Source of the DNA: Candidatus Ozemibacter sibiricus
Lineage (GTDB): Bacteria > Muiribacteriota > Ozemobacteria > Ozemobacterales > Ozemobacteraceae
Reading direction: 5' to 3'
Length of the DNA stretch: 64,000 bases
Assembly (NCBI GenBank): GCA_003327425.1
Contig: QOQW01000007.1
Location: forward strand, 1 to 64,000
In this document: piece after piece, positions 42,818 to 51,407 of the stretch
Layout of the letters: each line of letters begins with the position of its first letter
Numbering within the stretch: the stretch's first letter is position 1
Notes under the pieces: generated by a model
What the model was told of the DNA's origin: nothing
Seen by the model: the letters and a program-made list of their open reading frames with translations, nothing else
Database searches by the model: none
Position numbers and translations under genes: made by a program

Positions 42818-43209
42818 CGGTCCGATCTCGTGCAGAAGACCCATACTTGTGGCGGCAGCCACTCGCTCGTCTCGGGCCGGCCGTTCCGGTTGCGGTCGGC
42901 GAACAGGCGGGCCTGGACGAACACGGCCTGGGGTGGATGCGGCGTCCAGCTCCAGGTGGCCACTCGCACCAGTCCTTGCTCGGTGAGGTTGAGGGGCAGG
43001 GTCAGGGACGCCAGCCCGCCGCTGGCGGCGGCCCGCCGGAACTGCCGGTGCAGGGCGGCGATCGCCTGGCGCTCGCGCCAGCCGGCATCGAAGGCGGCAT
43101 ACTGCAGCTGGCCGAACCGCAGCAGGTTGAGCAACCCGGTGACCGACAGCCCGAGGATGAACATGGCGATGGTGACCTCGAGCAGCGAGAACCCGCCGTG
43201 CCGGCTCAT
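42814..43209 (-). CDS. pseudopilin, GspI/PilV-like
   Basis: MSRHGG followed by FSLLEVTIAMFILGLSVTGLL (Glu +5) and LLRFGQLQYAAFDAGWRERQ. 131 residues. Overlaps both neighbours by 4 bases. Confidence 0.8.
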   Translation of the reverse strand: MSRHGGFSLLEVTIAMFILGLSVTGLLNLLRFGQLQYAAFDAGWRERQAIAALHRQFRRAAASGGLASLTLPLNLTEQGLVRVATWSWTPHPPQAVFVQARLFADRNRNGRPETSEWLPPQVWVFCTRSDR

Positions 43210-43637
43210 CGGGAGCCTCGCTTCGGCAGAGCGGCGGGCGCCGTCAGCGACGGCAGGAACAGGAACGATTCCACCTGGAGATCGACCCCGGCCCGTTGCG
43301 TCACGCGCGCCGCGAGGCGGACGGTGCCTTCCTCGGCCAGCGGGGCCCAGCGCAGCCGGGTCTGCCAGCCGGGGGGCAGCCGGAATCGGCCCCGGGCCAC
43401 GCCTTGCGGTGGTCGCCGCGCCGCCAGCAGATCGTTCTTCAGCAGTTCGAGTTCGCGCTCGGCGACGCGGGCGGCTCGATCTTCCCCCCGCGCCTGCCGG
43501 TCGAGCAGCTCGGCGGCCTGCATGCCGGTGAAATACAGGCCGATCGATCCCGCCATGACGAGCAGCGACAGCAGGATCTCGATCAGGGTGAATCCTGGGC
43601 GGGCCGGCGGCCGTCGCGACCAGGGGGGGCAGGGCAT
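43206..43637 (-). CDS. pseudopilin, minor pilin
   Basis: ATG 43637 follows TAGGAGGACC. Leader MPCPPWSRRPPARPG, then FTLIEILLSLLVMAGSIGLYF (Glu +5) and a coiled stretch AARVAERELELLKNDLL. 143 residues; the longer frame from 44063 is the shadow of the preceding pilin. Overlaps the next gene by 4 bases. Confidence 0.75.
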   Translation of the reverse strand: MPCPPWSRRPPARPGFTLIEILLSLLVMAGSIGLYFTGMQAAELLDRQARGEDRAARVAERELELLKNDLLAARRPPQGVARGRFRLPPGWQTRLRWAPLAEEGTVRLAARVTQRAGVDLQVESFLFLPSLTAPAALPKRGSR

Positions 43638-43651
43638 CGCCAGCGGTCCTC

Positions 43652-44063
43652 CTACCAGGTCAGGCTGACCGTGGCGACGCCCTCGCCAGGCAGGCGCACC
43701 AGCAGTTCGAGCCGCTGCAGCGGCATCCCATCGGCCCGCCAGCACTGGGTGCCGGCGAAGCGGAGGCCGTGCAGGTCGGACCGGGTCGGATCGACCAGCG
43801 GCGGGAGGGGACACGACAGGGCCGGTGCCTCGGCGGCCACCAGGCGCTGGCCGCGAATCTCGAGGGTGATGGGCAGCCCGCGCTGCTCGGCCCGGGACCG
43901 GCAGGCGCCCAGGAAGGCCGCCAGCGTGTCGGCGATGGTGCGCAGGCGGGTGTCGCGGGCGACCTGGCGGAAGAACCCCGCGCCGGTGGCCGACAGGATT
44001 CCGATCACCAGCAGCACGATCAGCAATTCGACCAGGGTGAAGCCCTGGCATGGGGTTGGGCAT
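43652..44063 (-). pseudogene. GspH/FimT-like pseudopilin with a probable one-base frameshift in its leader
   Basis: The frame ending at 43652 encodes QGFTLVELLIVLLVIGIL, a perfect prepilin signal, and a ~105-residue domain with LRTIADTLAAFLGACRSRAEQ. No ATG, GTG or usable TTG lies before the signal; the frame is open upstream through ATT/ATC codons to a stop. An ATG at 44063 is in another frame. Removing one base from the C4 run at 44055-44052 would join it as MPNPCQGFTLVELL. The disruption may be a sequencing error, a real inactivation or phase variation. The downstream codons look intact. If not disrupted, the start is a non-standard codon near 44116. Confidence 0.6.
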
Positions 44064-44105
44064 CCGGGAGGGGGCGGGTTGGAGGCGGTGCGACGGGCCC
44101 CTCGG

Positions 44106-44621
44106 TTACCAGTAATGATGGGCGCTGTCCTTGGAGCCGTCGGGCCCCATCTGGCCGTTCATGCCGATCCAGCGGGGGCCGAGGCGGAGCGCGCAGACCA
44201 CCCCGCGGCCGCCCATGGCGCCGCTGGAGCCGATGATCCACAGGCCGGTGTTGTCGGTGTTGTAGAACCGATAGCTGGAGCCCGGCCAGGTGTAGCCCCA
44301 CCGGTTGGAGGCCTCGGGGCAGATGAACAGCTTGGAGTCCTTGGCGATGTCGTTCAGCTGCAACAGGGCGTTGGAATATTTCCAGCGCATATTGCCCGAC
44401 CGGTCGATCCAGGCGAACCGGTTCTTGCCCGGGTCGAGTTCGAAGTTCTTCGCTTCCCAGAGGGAGATCAGGCTTTCGATGGCCTTCTGGTTGGACAGGC
44501 ACGATTTGGCCCGTGCCACCGCGGCGATGCTCTGATACCGGGGGATGGCGATCACCACCAGGATCCCGATGACCAGAACCACGATCAACAGCTCGACCAG
44601 GGAGAATCCGTTGCGATTCAT
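44106..44621 (-). CDS. type IV prepilin / GspG-like major pseudopilin
   Basis: ATG 44621 follows GGAGGCC. MNRNG then FSLVELLIVVLVIGILVVIAIPRY is the standard major-pilin N-terminus (Glu +5, Pro22), then VARAKSCLSNQKAIESLISLW. The C-terminal half carries SNRWGYTWPG and RFYNTDNTGLW. 171 residues. Its place just after PilC suggests it is the main subunit. Its ribosome site lies within a 12-base palindrome (44621-44632). Confidence 0.85.
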   Translation of the reverse strand: MNRNGFSLVELLIVVLVIGILVVIAIPRYQSIAAVARAKSCLSNQKAIESLISLWEAKNFELDPGKNRFAWIDRSGNMRWKYSNALLQLNDIAKDSKLFICPEASNRWGYTWPGSSYRFYNTDNTGLWIIGSSGAMGGRGVVCALRLGPRWIGMNGQMGPDGSKDSAHHYW

Positions 44622-44672
44622 GGAGGCCTCCAAGACCAAAGTTCCCGCGCCCACGAGGGGCCTCGACCTACT

Positions 44673-45890
44673 CTACCTTACCATCTTGACCAAGTCAAAC
44701 AGGGGCATGTACATCGCCAGGGCCAGGATCACCACGAAGATGGCCATGAAGATGACCAGGATGGGCTGGATCAGGGTGACCACCGCGTCGATGGTCGTCT
44801 CCAGATCGCGCTCGTACATCGCACCCGCTTTCTCCAGCATGTCGCCGGTGTTGCCGCTGCGCTCGCCGACGTCGGCCATCAGGATCAGGCTGTCGGGGAA
44901 CAGATCGCGTCGCCGGCTCATGCCCTGCGAGAGCGATTCGCCGCGGGCCACGCCCGCCTTGATCTCGGCCAGGGCTTCTTTGTAGACGGCGTTGCCTTGC
45001 GCCCGCTCGACCGCTCCCAGCGAGGTCAGGATCGGCACGCCGCATTTGAGGAGGGTGCCGAGGGTGCGGGAGAACAGGGCCAGTTCGACGTGGCGCAGCA
45101 GGGCTCCGAGCAGCGGGATCTGCAAGCCGGTCTGGCCGAGCAGCCGGCTGCCTCGCTCGGATCGCCGGAAGGCAGCGAACAGGAAGCTGGCGCCGACCAG
45201 GGCGGCCAGCAGGTGCCAGCTGTACGACCCCAGGAACTGGGAAACCCCCAGGACCAGCCGAGTAGGCGGGGGCAGAGGCTGGCCGCTCCCCTCGAAATTG
45301 GCGACGAAGTTGGGGAAGACCCAGACCAGCAGGGCCCAGGCCACGACGATGGTGACGACCAGCAGAATGGCCGGATAGATCATCGAACGGATGACCTTGG
45401 CCTGGATGTGGTACATGGCGTCATACAGCTGGGCATACCGCTCGAGCACCTGATCGAGGATGCCGCCGACCTCGCCGACCTCCACCATGGTGATGAAGAG
45501 GCTGGAGAACACGCGCGGGTGATTCTTCAGGGCATCCGAGAACGACTTGCCGGTCTCGATCTTCTCTTTCAGGTCTTTCAGCAGGGTCTTGAGGTTGCCG
45601 GCGGGCAGCTGCCGGTGGAGGGCCTGCAGGCTCATGATCAGGGGGCAGCCGGCGTTGAGCAGGCTCGACAGTTGCAGCAGCAGGTAGTTCATCTCGCGCT
45701 GGGAGATGGTCAGCGGCCGTGTCGACAGGGCCGCCAGGGTGCCCAGCGGCGCAGCGGTGATCTCGAGCACGAAATACTGGCGATCGGCCAGCCAGGCGCC
45801 GACCTCTTCGGCAGTGCGCGCGTCCATGAACCCTTCGAGCGGCTTGCCGCGGGCGTCGAGAGCCTTGTAGGCGAACCGCTGGATCGTCAT
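44673..45890 (-). CDS. pilC: PilC/GspF inner-membrane platform protein
   Basis: The 405-residue protein has two homologous T2SF domains (LLLQLSSLLNAGCPLIMSL near 73 and ALFSRTLGTLLKCGVPILTSL near 270), each followed by GE-G-L/EVGE-type helical hairpins (MVEVGEVGGILDQ, MADVGERSGNTGD) and a membrane anchor, and a C-terminal hydrophobic segment. This is the GspF/PilC pattern. It is coupled to pilB by a 4-base overlap. Confidence 0.93.
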   Translation of the reverse strand: MTIQRFAYKALDARGKPLEGFMDARTAEEVGAWLADRQYFVLEITAAPLGTLAALSTRPLTISQREMNYLLLQLSSLLNAGCPLIMSLQALHRQLPAGNLKTLLKDLKEKIETGKSFSDALKNHPRVFSSLFITMVEVGEVGGILDQVLERYAQLYDAMYHIQAKVIRSMIYPAILLVVTIVVAWALLVWVFPNFVANFEGSGQPLPPPTRLVLGVSQFLGSYSWHLLAALVGASFLFAAFRRSERGSRLLGQTGLQIPLLGALLRHVELALFSRTLGTLLKCGVPILTSLGAVERAQGNAVYKEALAEIKAGVARGESLSQGMSRRRDLFPDSLILMADVGERSGNTGDMLEKAGAMYERDLETTIDAVVTLIQPILVIFMAIFVVILALAMYMPLFDLVKMVR

Positions 45891-47641
45891 GCGCGGCCGG
45901 TCGACCCTCGCTCGGTGGCCTGCTCCAGTTCCTCGCGGCGGGTCAGGCGGACCACCTCGTCATACGTGGTGATCCCCTTGGCCACTTTCTTGAGGCCGTC
46001 GAGCCGCATGGTGCGCATGCCGCCCTTGATCGCCGCCTGCCGGATCGTGCGGGCGGAAGCGGAGGCCAGGATGAGGGAATGGATCTCGTCGTTGATGGTC
46101 ATGATCTCATGGATGGCGGTGCGGCCCAGAAACCCGCTCTTGCGGCAGGTCAGGCAGCCGGTGCCCCGGAAGACGCGCTGCGCCGGCAGATGCAGCTTCT
46201 CGAGGGCGGCCTTGACGTGGGGTTCTGGGATGGCGGTGGTCTTGCAGGAGGTGCAGATCTTGCGCACGAGGCGCTGGGCACCGACCCCGATGACGGCCGA
46301 GGCGACGAGGTAGGGCTCGACACCCATCTCGATCAGGCGGGTGACGGCCGAGGCGGCATCGTTGGTGTGCAGGGTCGAGAAGACGAGATGGCCGGTCAAG
46401 GCCGATTCGATGGCGATCTGGGCGGTCTCGAAATCGCGGATCTCGCCGATCAGGATGACGTTGGGGTCCTGGCGGAGGATGGCGCGCAGGGTGCGCGCGA
46501 AGGTCAGGCCGATGTCGGGCCGCACCTGCACCTGGTTGATGCTGGGAATCAGGTATTCGACGGGGTCTTCGACCGTCGTGATGTTGATCTGGCCGTTGCG
46601 GATGAAGTTGATGGCGGCGTAGAGGGTCGAGGTCTTGCCCGAACCGGTCGGTCCGGTCATCAGGATGATGCCGTTGGGCGACAGGCTGAGCGTCTTGAAC
46701 AGCTCGAGGAGCTGCTCGTCGAAGCCGACCTGCTCGAGGGTGAGCTGCATGCGGCTTTTGTCGAGGATGCGGATGACGATCTTCTCGCCATAGACGGTCG
46801 GCAGGGCCGAGACGCGCAGGTCGATCGAGGTGTCCTTCACCTTGACCTTGATGCGGCCGTCCTGCGGCAGGCGCTTCTCGGAGATGTCCATCTGGGCCAT
46901 GATCTTCAGACGGGAGACCAGCTCGCTCTGGATGCTCTTGGGCGCTTTCATCAGCTCGTTGAGGATGCCGTCGAGCCGGTAGCGGACCCGGATCACCTCT
47001 TCGTCGGGCTCGATGTGGATATCGCTGGCCCGATCGTTGATCGCCTGCTGGATGACCGTGTTCACCAGATTGATGATGGGGGCGCTCTGATCGCCGCTGC
47101 CGAGGTCGAAGGTGCTGAAGAAGGCCTCGTCGAGCCGGACATCGTCCTTGCGGGCGGCGGTCAGGGTGTCGACGGCGGCCTGCAGGGTATCGCTGGTACC
47201 GTAGTAATGCCGGATGGCGGCCTCGATCTGCGACTCGGGACTGATGGCGATGCGGACCTCGTAGCCGGTCTGGTAGGTGATCTCGTCGATGATGAAGACG
47301 TCGAGCGGGTCGGCCATCGTGACCTGGAGAACGTTGCCCTCGAGGCTGATGGGCAGGAGATTGTGGCTGCGCACGATGCCCTCGGGAATGGTGGTGAGGG
47401 CCTCGGGCGGGATGTTCACCTCGTTGAGGTTGAGGAAGGGGATGTTCATCTGCCGGGCCAGGGTCTTGCCGATGCTTTCCTCGGTGGCCAGGTTCATCTC
47501 GACCAGCACCTTGCCGAGACGCTTGCCGAGGGTCTTCTGCTTGGCGAGGGCGTCCTTGAGCTGCTCGGCGGTGATCAGGCCGGCTTCGACGAGGGTGTCG
47601 CCGAGCCGTTTGCGCTGGGTGGTGGCGGGTTTGGCCTGCAT
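45887..47641 (-). CDS. pilB: PilB/GspE assembly ATPase
   Basis: The start at 47641 (MQAKPATTQRKRLGD) is inferred from the family, since no strong ribosome site precedes it. The longer frame to 48118 overlaps the TPR gene in another frame. Residues ~10-160 form the GspE N-domain (LGDTLVEAGLITAEQL). The ATPase core has Walker A GPTGSGKTS near 328, SDIHIEP in front of it, and RAILRQDPNVILIGEIRDFETAQ (Asp and Walker B), then a tetracysteine zinc site CTSC...CLTC near 462-498. 584 residues. It powers pilus extension or secretion. Confidence 0.93.
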   Translation of the reverse strand: MQAKPATTQRKRLGDTLVEAGLITAEQLKDALAKQKTLGKRLGKVLVEMNLATEESIGKTLARQMNIPFLNLNEVNIPPEALTTIPEGIVRSHNLLPISLEGNVLQVTMADPLDVFIIDEITYQTGYEVRIAISPESQIEAAIRHYYGTSDTLQAAVDTLTAARKDDVRLDEAFFSTFDLGSGDQSAPIINLVNTVIQQAINDRASDIHIEPDEEVIRVRYRLDGILNELMKAPKSIQSELVSRLKIMAQMDISEKRLPQDGRIKVKVKDTSIDLRVSALPTVYGEKIVIRILDKSRMQLTLEQVGFDEQLLELFKTLSLSPNGIILMTGPTGSGKTSTLYAAINFIRNGQINITTVEDPVEYLIPSINQVQVRPDIGLTFARTLRAILRQDPNVILIGEIRDFETAQIAIESALTGHLVFSTLHTNDAASAVTRLIEMGVEPYLVASAVIGVGAQRLVRKICTSCKTTAIPEPHVKAALEKLHLPAQRVFRGTGCLTCRKSGFLGRTAIHEIMTINDEIHSLILASASARTIRQAAIKGGMRTMRLDGLKKVAKGITTYDEVVRLTRREELEQATERGSTGRA

Positions 47642-47649
47642 GGCGAGGC

Positions 47650-48408
47650 TCAGCGCTTCCAGAAGCGCTGGCGGGCGGTCTCGTAGCGGGGGTTGATCTC
47701 GAGCGCCCGCCGGTAGGCCAGTTTGGCTTCGGTGTGCAGGCCTTTGGCCTCCAGCGCCTGGCCGAGCTTGTAGTGGGCGTCGGCGAAGCCGGGGAACTTC
47801 TGGACGAACCGCCGCAACTGTCGGATCGATTCCTCGATGAGATCGGGGTTGTCGAACAGGACCGAGATCTCGTAGTTGTAGGCGTCGGCGTCCTGGGCCT
47901 GGTATTCGGCGAAGAAGAGCGCGATGACTTTTTTGTACTCGATCAGCGCTTCGTCGGGGCGGCCCAGGGCTTCCAGCACCTGCCCGCGTTCGTTGAGGGC
48001 TTCGCGGTATTTGGGATGGAGGGCGATGGCCTCGCGCAGGTGGCGATCGGCCTCGGCGAGATCGCCCAGGCCGCGGAAGGCGAGGGCCAGATGGTAGTGG
48101 GCGTCGGGCCATCGGCAACCGGCGGCCAGCACCTCGCCGAAAGCGGCCAGGGCTCGTTCATACTGGCCGGCGTTCAGCAGGGCCTTGCCGTAGTGGTTCC
48201 AGTATTCCGGCGTGGCGTGGGTGTTCAGGAGCGTGCGATACTCCTCGAGGGCCTCCTCGAGCCGGCCGAGCTGGGTCAGGGCGTTGGCCAGGCTGCAGCG
48301 CAGGACATGGTTGTCGGGGTCGGCGGCGAGCTTCTTGCGGTTCTCCTCGCACAGCTCTTCGAGCAGGCCCTCGCTGTAGTAGGTCGATGTCCCCGACGTG
48401 CCGGTCAC
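47650..48408 (-). CDS. TPR-repeat protein of the pilus operon
   Basis: 252 residues with about six TPR units: HVLRCSLANALTQLGRLEEAL, EYWNHYGKALLNAGQYERAL, PDAHYHLALAFRGLGDLAEA, YREALNERGQVLEALGRPDEA and ADAHYKLGQALEAKGLHTEA. No signal peptide is evident. The gene is 8 bases upstream of pilB and may be a cytoplasmic scaffold. Confidence 0.78.
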   Translation of the reverse strand: MTGTSGTSTYYSEGLLEELCEENRKKLAADPDNHVLRCSLANALTQLGRLEEALEEYRTLLNTHATPEYWNHYGKALLNAGQYERALAAFGEVLAAGCRWPDAHYHLALAFRGLGDLAEADRHLREAIALHPKYREALNERGQVLEALGRPDEALIEYKKVIALFFAEYQAQDADAYNYEISVLFDNPDLIEESIRQLRRFVQKFPGFADAHYKLGQALEAKGLHTEAKLAYRRALEINPRYETARQRFWKR

Positions 48409-48436
48409 GGGCGGGCTTCCTGACTGGACTGGCCGG

Positions 48437-49252
48437 TCAATGACGCGGCAGGGCCGGCGCGATCCGCTCGAACCGGGTCTTCAGCTGGAGGCCGGTGGGG
48501 GGTGAGGCGAGGCCTGGGGCCAACGGGGAAGACGGCGGTTCGACGGGCGGCGGGGGCGTCAGGCGCACGCTCGTCGTGCTGGGGCTGCCCTCGAGGGTGC
48601 GTTCATCAACCCGCTGCAGGCGAGGCAGCGGACTGCCCGGGATCGGCGGCAGGGGGCCGCGGACGACGTTCTTCTCGCGGGGCGGTTCGGCTGCCTTGGC
48701 GTCTGATTGGGCGGCGGGTTTGTCGCCGGGGCGTTCCCAGTTCCGGTATTCTTCTTCGGGCCCGGAGGGCGAGTAGAACTGGAGGAACTGGCAGACATCG
48801 CCGCTGTCATTGCGGTATTCATGGAAGGTCTGGGGCGGGATGTAGGCGGTGGTGTCGGGCCCCATGACCTTGGTCTCCTGGCCGATGCGGAGGGTCAGAT
48901 TGCCTTTGAGCACGTAGATGACCTCGGTCACGTAGACATGGCGATGCGGTTTCACGTGGGCGCCCGGCAGATAGGTGAGATGCTGCAGGGCCGTCAGGGT
49001 CGGCCCGACCCGGGCGGAATCGATCATCAGCTTGGCGCCGATGCGCTGGTCGGGCGAGGTGTAGTAGGGGGCGTCGCTGAAGGCGAAGAAGTGGTGAGAA
49101 TCGCCCTGGGGGACTCGGGGCTTCGCCTTGGACCTCGCCGCCGCGGAGTCGGGCGGGAGCGCCAGCAGAATGGTACAGAGGAGCAGGCTCCCCAGGCGGG
49201 GAAAGACCTGCCGGAAGGCCGACGAGCGAACAGGCGTATAGGCGGTATTCAT
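48437..49252 (-). CDS. exported cupin-domain protein
   Basis: A signal peptide (LGSLLLCTILLALPPDSAAA) precedes a cupin fold at residues ~75-170: PGAHVKPHRHVYVTEVIYVLKG (first metal motif with His, His and Glu), IPPQTFHEYRN (second motif with His). The C-terminal ~100 residues are Pro-rich. 271 residues. Cupins bind metals and have enzymatic or binding roles; none can be assigned. It is the first gene on the minus strand before the TPR and pilus genes (28-base gap), and its own ATG may be leaderless. Confidence 0.75.
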   Translation of the reverse strand: MNTAYTPVRSSAFRQVFPRLGSLLLCTILLALPPDSAAARSKAKPRVPQGDSHHFFAFSDAPYYTSPDQRIGAKLMIDSARVGPTLTALQHLTYLPGAHVKPHRHVYVTEVIYVLKGNLTLRIGQETKVMGPDTTAYIPPQTFHEYRNDSGDVCQFLQFYSPSGPEEEYRNWERPGDKPAAQSDAKAAEPPREKNVVRGPLPPIPGSPLPRLQRVDERTLEGSPSTTSVRLTPPPPVEPPSSPLAPGLASPPTGLQLKTRFERIAPALPRH

Positions 49253-49259
49253 GCCGGGG

Positions 49260-49289
49260 ATTCTAGTGCCTCCCCAGAGGGAAAGTCAA
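49260..49289 (-). promoter_or_regulatory. promoter of the cupin-pilus operon
   Basis: -35 TTGACT (49289-49284), 18-base spacer, -10 TAGAAT (49265-49260) on the minus strand, both 5/6 matches. Only 7 bases separate the -10 from the ATG at 49252, so the message would begin at the start codon. Confidence 0.65.
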
Positions 49290-49347
49290 GAATGCCGCGC
49301 TCGATCGGCGCTGGCTCTCCCCTGGCATCAGGGGTCGGAATCGTGGT

Positions 49348-49387
49348 GGCGGAGGCGGACCCGGGCGGGGCTGGGGCCGCCTCCGCC
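49348..49387. repeat. 11-bp perfect inverted repeat in the argF upstream region
   Basis: GGCGGAGGCGG (49348-49358) pairs with CCGCCTCCGCC (49377-49387), loop 18, 102 bases before argF. It could be an operator, an attenuator-like hairpin or a structural element. No argF promoter better than TTGCAC at 49389-49394 plus a poor -10 was found. Confidence 0.6.
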
Positions 49388-49488
49388 GGTTGCACCGGAC
49401 CGCAGGGGTATGGTAGATGATGGGCCCGACGGCCTCCGGGGCCGCTCGCTTGGACAGAACCATCATCAGAAAGGAAAGGGGAATACCC

Positions 49489-50469
49489 ATGGCGATCAAT
49501 CTGACCGGACGACACTTTCTGCGACTCGAAGACTTCACGCCCGAGGAGATCCAGTATCTGCTCGATCTCGCGGCCGACCTGAAGCGGTTGAAGCGGGCCG
49601 GCGTCAAGCCCCGCAACCTCGAGGGCAAGAGCATCGCGCTGATCTTCGAGAAGCCCTCCACCCGCACCCGCTGTGCCTTCGTCGTCGCCTGCGTCGACGA
49701 GGGCGCCCATCCCGAATATCTGGGCAAGGGCGATATCCAGTTGGGCAAGAAGGAAACGGTCAAAGACACGGCCCGCGTGCTGGGGCGGATGTTCGACGGC
49801 ATCCAGTTCCGCGGGTTCAAGCACGAGACCGTCGAAGAACTGGCGAAGTATGCCGGCGTTCCCGTCTGGAACGGATTGACCGACAAATACCACCCCACCC
49901 AGGTGCTGGCCGATTTCCAGACGGTCATCGAGCAGTTCGGCCGCCTCAAGGACATCAGCTTCGCCTACCTCGGCGACGGTCGCAACAACATGGGCAACAC
50001 GCTGATGATCGGCGCCGCCATGATGGGCATGGATTTCCGCATCGTCGCTCCCAAATCGCTGTTCCCGGAAAAGGAACTGGTGCAGACGGCGGAGCGGTTC
50101 GCCAAGGAGACCGGGGCCCGCATCACCCTGACCGAAGATGTGGAGAAGGGGGTCAAGGGGGCCGATGTCCTGTACACCGACGTCTGGGCCAGCATGGGCG
50201 AAGAGGCTGAAATGGCCGCCCGCATCAAGCTGCTGAAGCCGTATCAGGTCACCATGAAGCTGCTGAAGGCGACGGGCAAGGAGAACCCCATCTTCCTCCA
50301 CTGCCTGCCCGCCTTCCACAATCACGACACCGAAGTGTCCCGCGAGATCGGGGCCATGGAGGTGACCGACGAGGTGTTCGAGAGCAAGTATTCCAAGGTG
50401 TTCGACCAGGCCGAGAACCGCCTGCACACCATCAAAGCCGTCATGGTCGCCACCATCGGCCTGCGCTGA
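49489..50469 (+). CDS. argF: ornithine carbamoyltransferase
   Basis: ATG 49489 is preceded by AAAGGAAAGG. The 326-residue protein has the carbamoyl-phosphate loop KPSTRTR (near residue 54), the family [11 protein letters not shown] stretch, and the ornithine-binding HCLPAFH (near 270) with [15 protein letters not shown] at the end. It makes citrulline from ornithine and carbamoyl phosphate, a step of arginine biosynthesis or of the reverse catabolic reaction. No other arginine gene is nearby, so it is a lone argF. Confidence 0.95.
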   Translation: MAINLTGRHFLRLEDFTPEEIQYLLDLAADLKRLKRAGVKPRNLEGKSIALIFEKPSTRTRCAFVVACVDEGAHPEYLGKGDIQLGKKETVKDTARVLGRMFDGIQFRGFKHETVEELAKYAGVPVWNGLTDKYHPTQVLADFQTVIEQFGRLKDISFAYLGDGRNNMGNTLMIGAAMMGMDFRIVAPKSLFPEKELVQTAERFAKETGARITLTEDVEKGVKGADVLYTDVWASMGEEAEMAARIKLLKPYQVTMKLLKATGKENPIFLHCLPAFHNHDTEVSREIGAMEVTDEVFESKYSKVFDQAENRLHTIKAVMVATIGLR

Positions 50470-50484
50470 ACGGCATTTTCGATT

Positions 50485-50511
50485 CCCGCGCCGCTTCTGG
50501 CGCGGGTTTTT
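50485..50511 (+). terminator. Rho-independent terminator of argF
   Basis: Stem CCCGCGCC (50485-50492) / GGCGCGGG (50499-50506), 6-base loop, followed by five Ts, 15 bases after the stop. Confidence 0.85.
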
Positions 50512-50577
50512 CCTTTTCGGGAAGATCGCGATCAACAATGGTGACGATGAATCTGCCAGAAAAAGTGGCGAAAACGC

Positions 50578-50606
50578 TTGCATCGAATGGCAGATTCAGT
50601 TAAAGT
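50578..50606 (+). promoter_or_regulatory. promoter of the winged-helix protein gene
   Basis: -35 TTGCAT (50578-50583), 17-base spacer, -10 TAAAGT (50601-50606), 36 bases before the ATG. Confidence 0.5.
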
Positions 50607-50641
50607 GATTTTGTAGGCAAATTCACTTACAGGAGATCCCG

Positions 50642-51283
50642 ATGGCCAAGAAGATCAGCCTCTCTGCGATCCGTCACCTGCTGCAGGGCATCCTCGACGG
50701 CACCCTGGAAATCCATTATCGGGAAGGCGCTCGCTCGAAGACAGCGGCTGCGGCGAATGCCGGTCGGCCCAAGACCGCCAGGCGTTCCCCAGGCCGCCGC
50801 CGCAAGCCGGGGCGCAAGCCCATGTCGCCCTCCGCCCGCCAGAAGGCGTTGCTGCGCGCCAAGCGGGAGAAGCTGCGGCAGGCCCGCCAGGCGTTGCCCA
50901 CCCCCCGGCAGATCTTCGAGGCCCTGCACGGCAAGACGGATGGCCTCAAACTGTCGGCGCTGGCCAAGCATTTCCAGGCCCCGCGCACCCTGCTCAAGGG
51001 GCTGCTGGCCAAGCTGGTGAAGAAAAACGATATTCAGCTGGTCAAAGACGTCTACTACCTGCGGCGCCGCATCCGCACGGGGGAAGGTAGCGCCGCCCGC
51101 AAGTCGCCGCCCATCGAGCCTGCCGCCGTGCTGGCCTATCTCGAAGAACATCCCGGCGCCACGCTGGTCGAAATGACCAAAAGTCTCGGCGCCGAGAGCT
51201 ACCAGAAGCTCAACAAGGTGATCAACCTCCTCAAGCGCGAAAACAAGGTCGTCGTCAACGGGAAGAGCTACTCGCTCGCCTGA
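50642..51283 (+). CDS. basic winged-helix, histone-like DNA-binding protein
   Basis: CAGGAG precedes ATG 50642. The 213-residue protein begins with ~30 helical residues, followed by a strongly basic segment (GRPKTARRSPGRRRKPGRKP) of Lys/Arg/Pro/Ala and two winged-helix-like units (ALHGKTDGLKLSALAKHFQAP..LLKGLLAKLVKKNDI and VLAYLEEHPGATLVEMTKSLG..LNKVINLLKRENKVVVN). It resembles histone-H1-like bacterial nucleoid proteins and could act as a nucleoid or transcription factor; no known regulator family is named. It is monocistronic. Confidence 0.72.
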   Translation: MAKKISLSAIRHLLQGILDGTLEIHYREGARSKTAAAANAGRPKTARRSPGRRRKPGRKPMSPSARQKALLRAKREKLRQARQALPTPRQIFEALHGKTDGLKLSALAKHFQAPRTLLKGLLAKLVKKNDIQLVKDVYYLRRRIRTGEGSAARKSPPIEPAAVLAYLEEHPGATLVEMTKSLGAESYQKLNKVINLLKRENKVVVNGKSYSLA

Positions 51284-51322
51284 GCCTCTCCGGCCTTCCC
51301 GGCCGTCCGTTCGTGCCTCGTT

Positions 51323-51354
51323 CCGCGCCCTGAGTCGTCCGGCCCGGGGCGCGG
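51323..51354 (+). terminator. hairpin between the winged-helix gene and the MoxR operon
   Basis: CCGCGCCC (51323-51330) pairs with GGGCGCGG (51347-51354), loop 16, 40 bases after the stop and immediately before the -35 box of the next promoter. Only a short TTGCCTTTCC follows. Confidence 0.4.
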
Positions 51355-51383
51355 TTGCCTTTCCTGGGGGCTGATGCCATAAT
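51355..51383 (+). promoter_or_regulatory. promoter of the MoxR/ABC/vWA operon
   Basis: -35 TTGCCT (51355-51360), 17-base spacer, -10 CATAAT (51378-51383), 25 bases before ATG 51408, which has a GAGGAGGAGG ribosome site. Confidence 0.55.
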
Positions 51384-51407
51384 AGCCTCACATCCTGAGG
51401 AGGAGGC

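Noticed and set aside
43206-44063. 285-residue pilin with a long leader
   Set aside because: The first half is the frame-shifted shadow of the preceding pilin gene; a ribosome site and prepilin signal mark the start at 43637.
45887-48118. N-terminal extension of PilB to 743 residues
   Set aside because: The added part overlaps the TPR gene in another frame and has shadow composition; the GspE N-domain begins near 47641.
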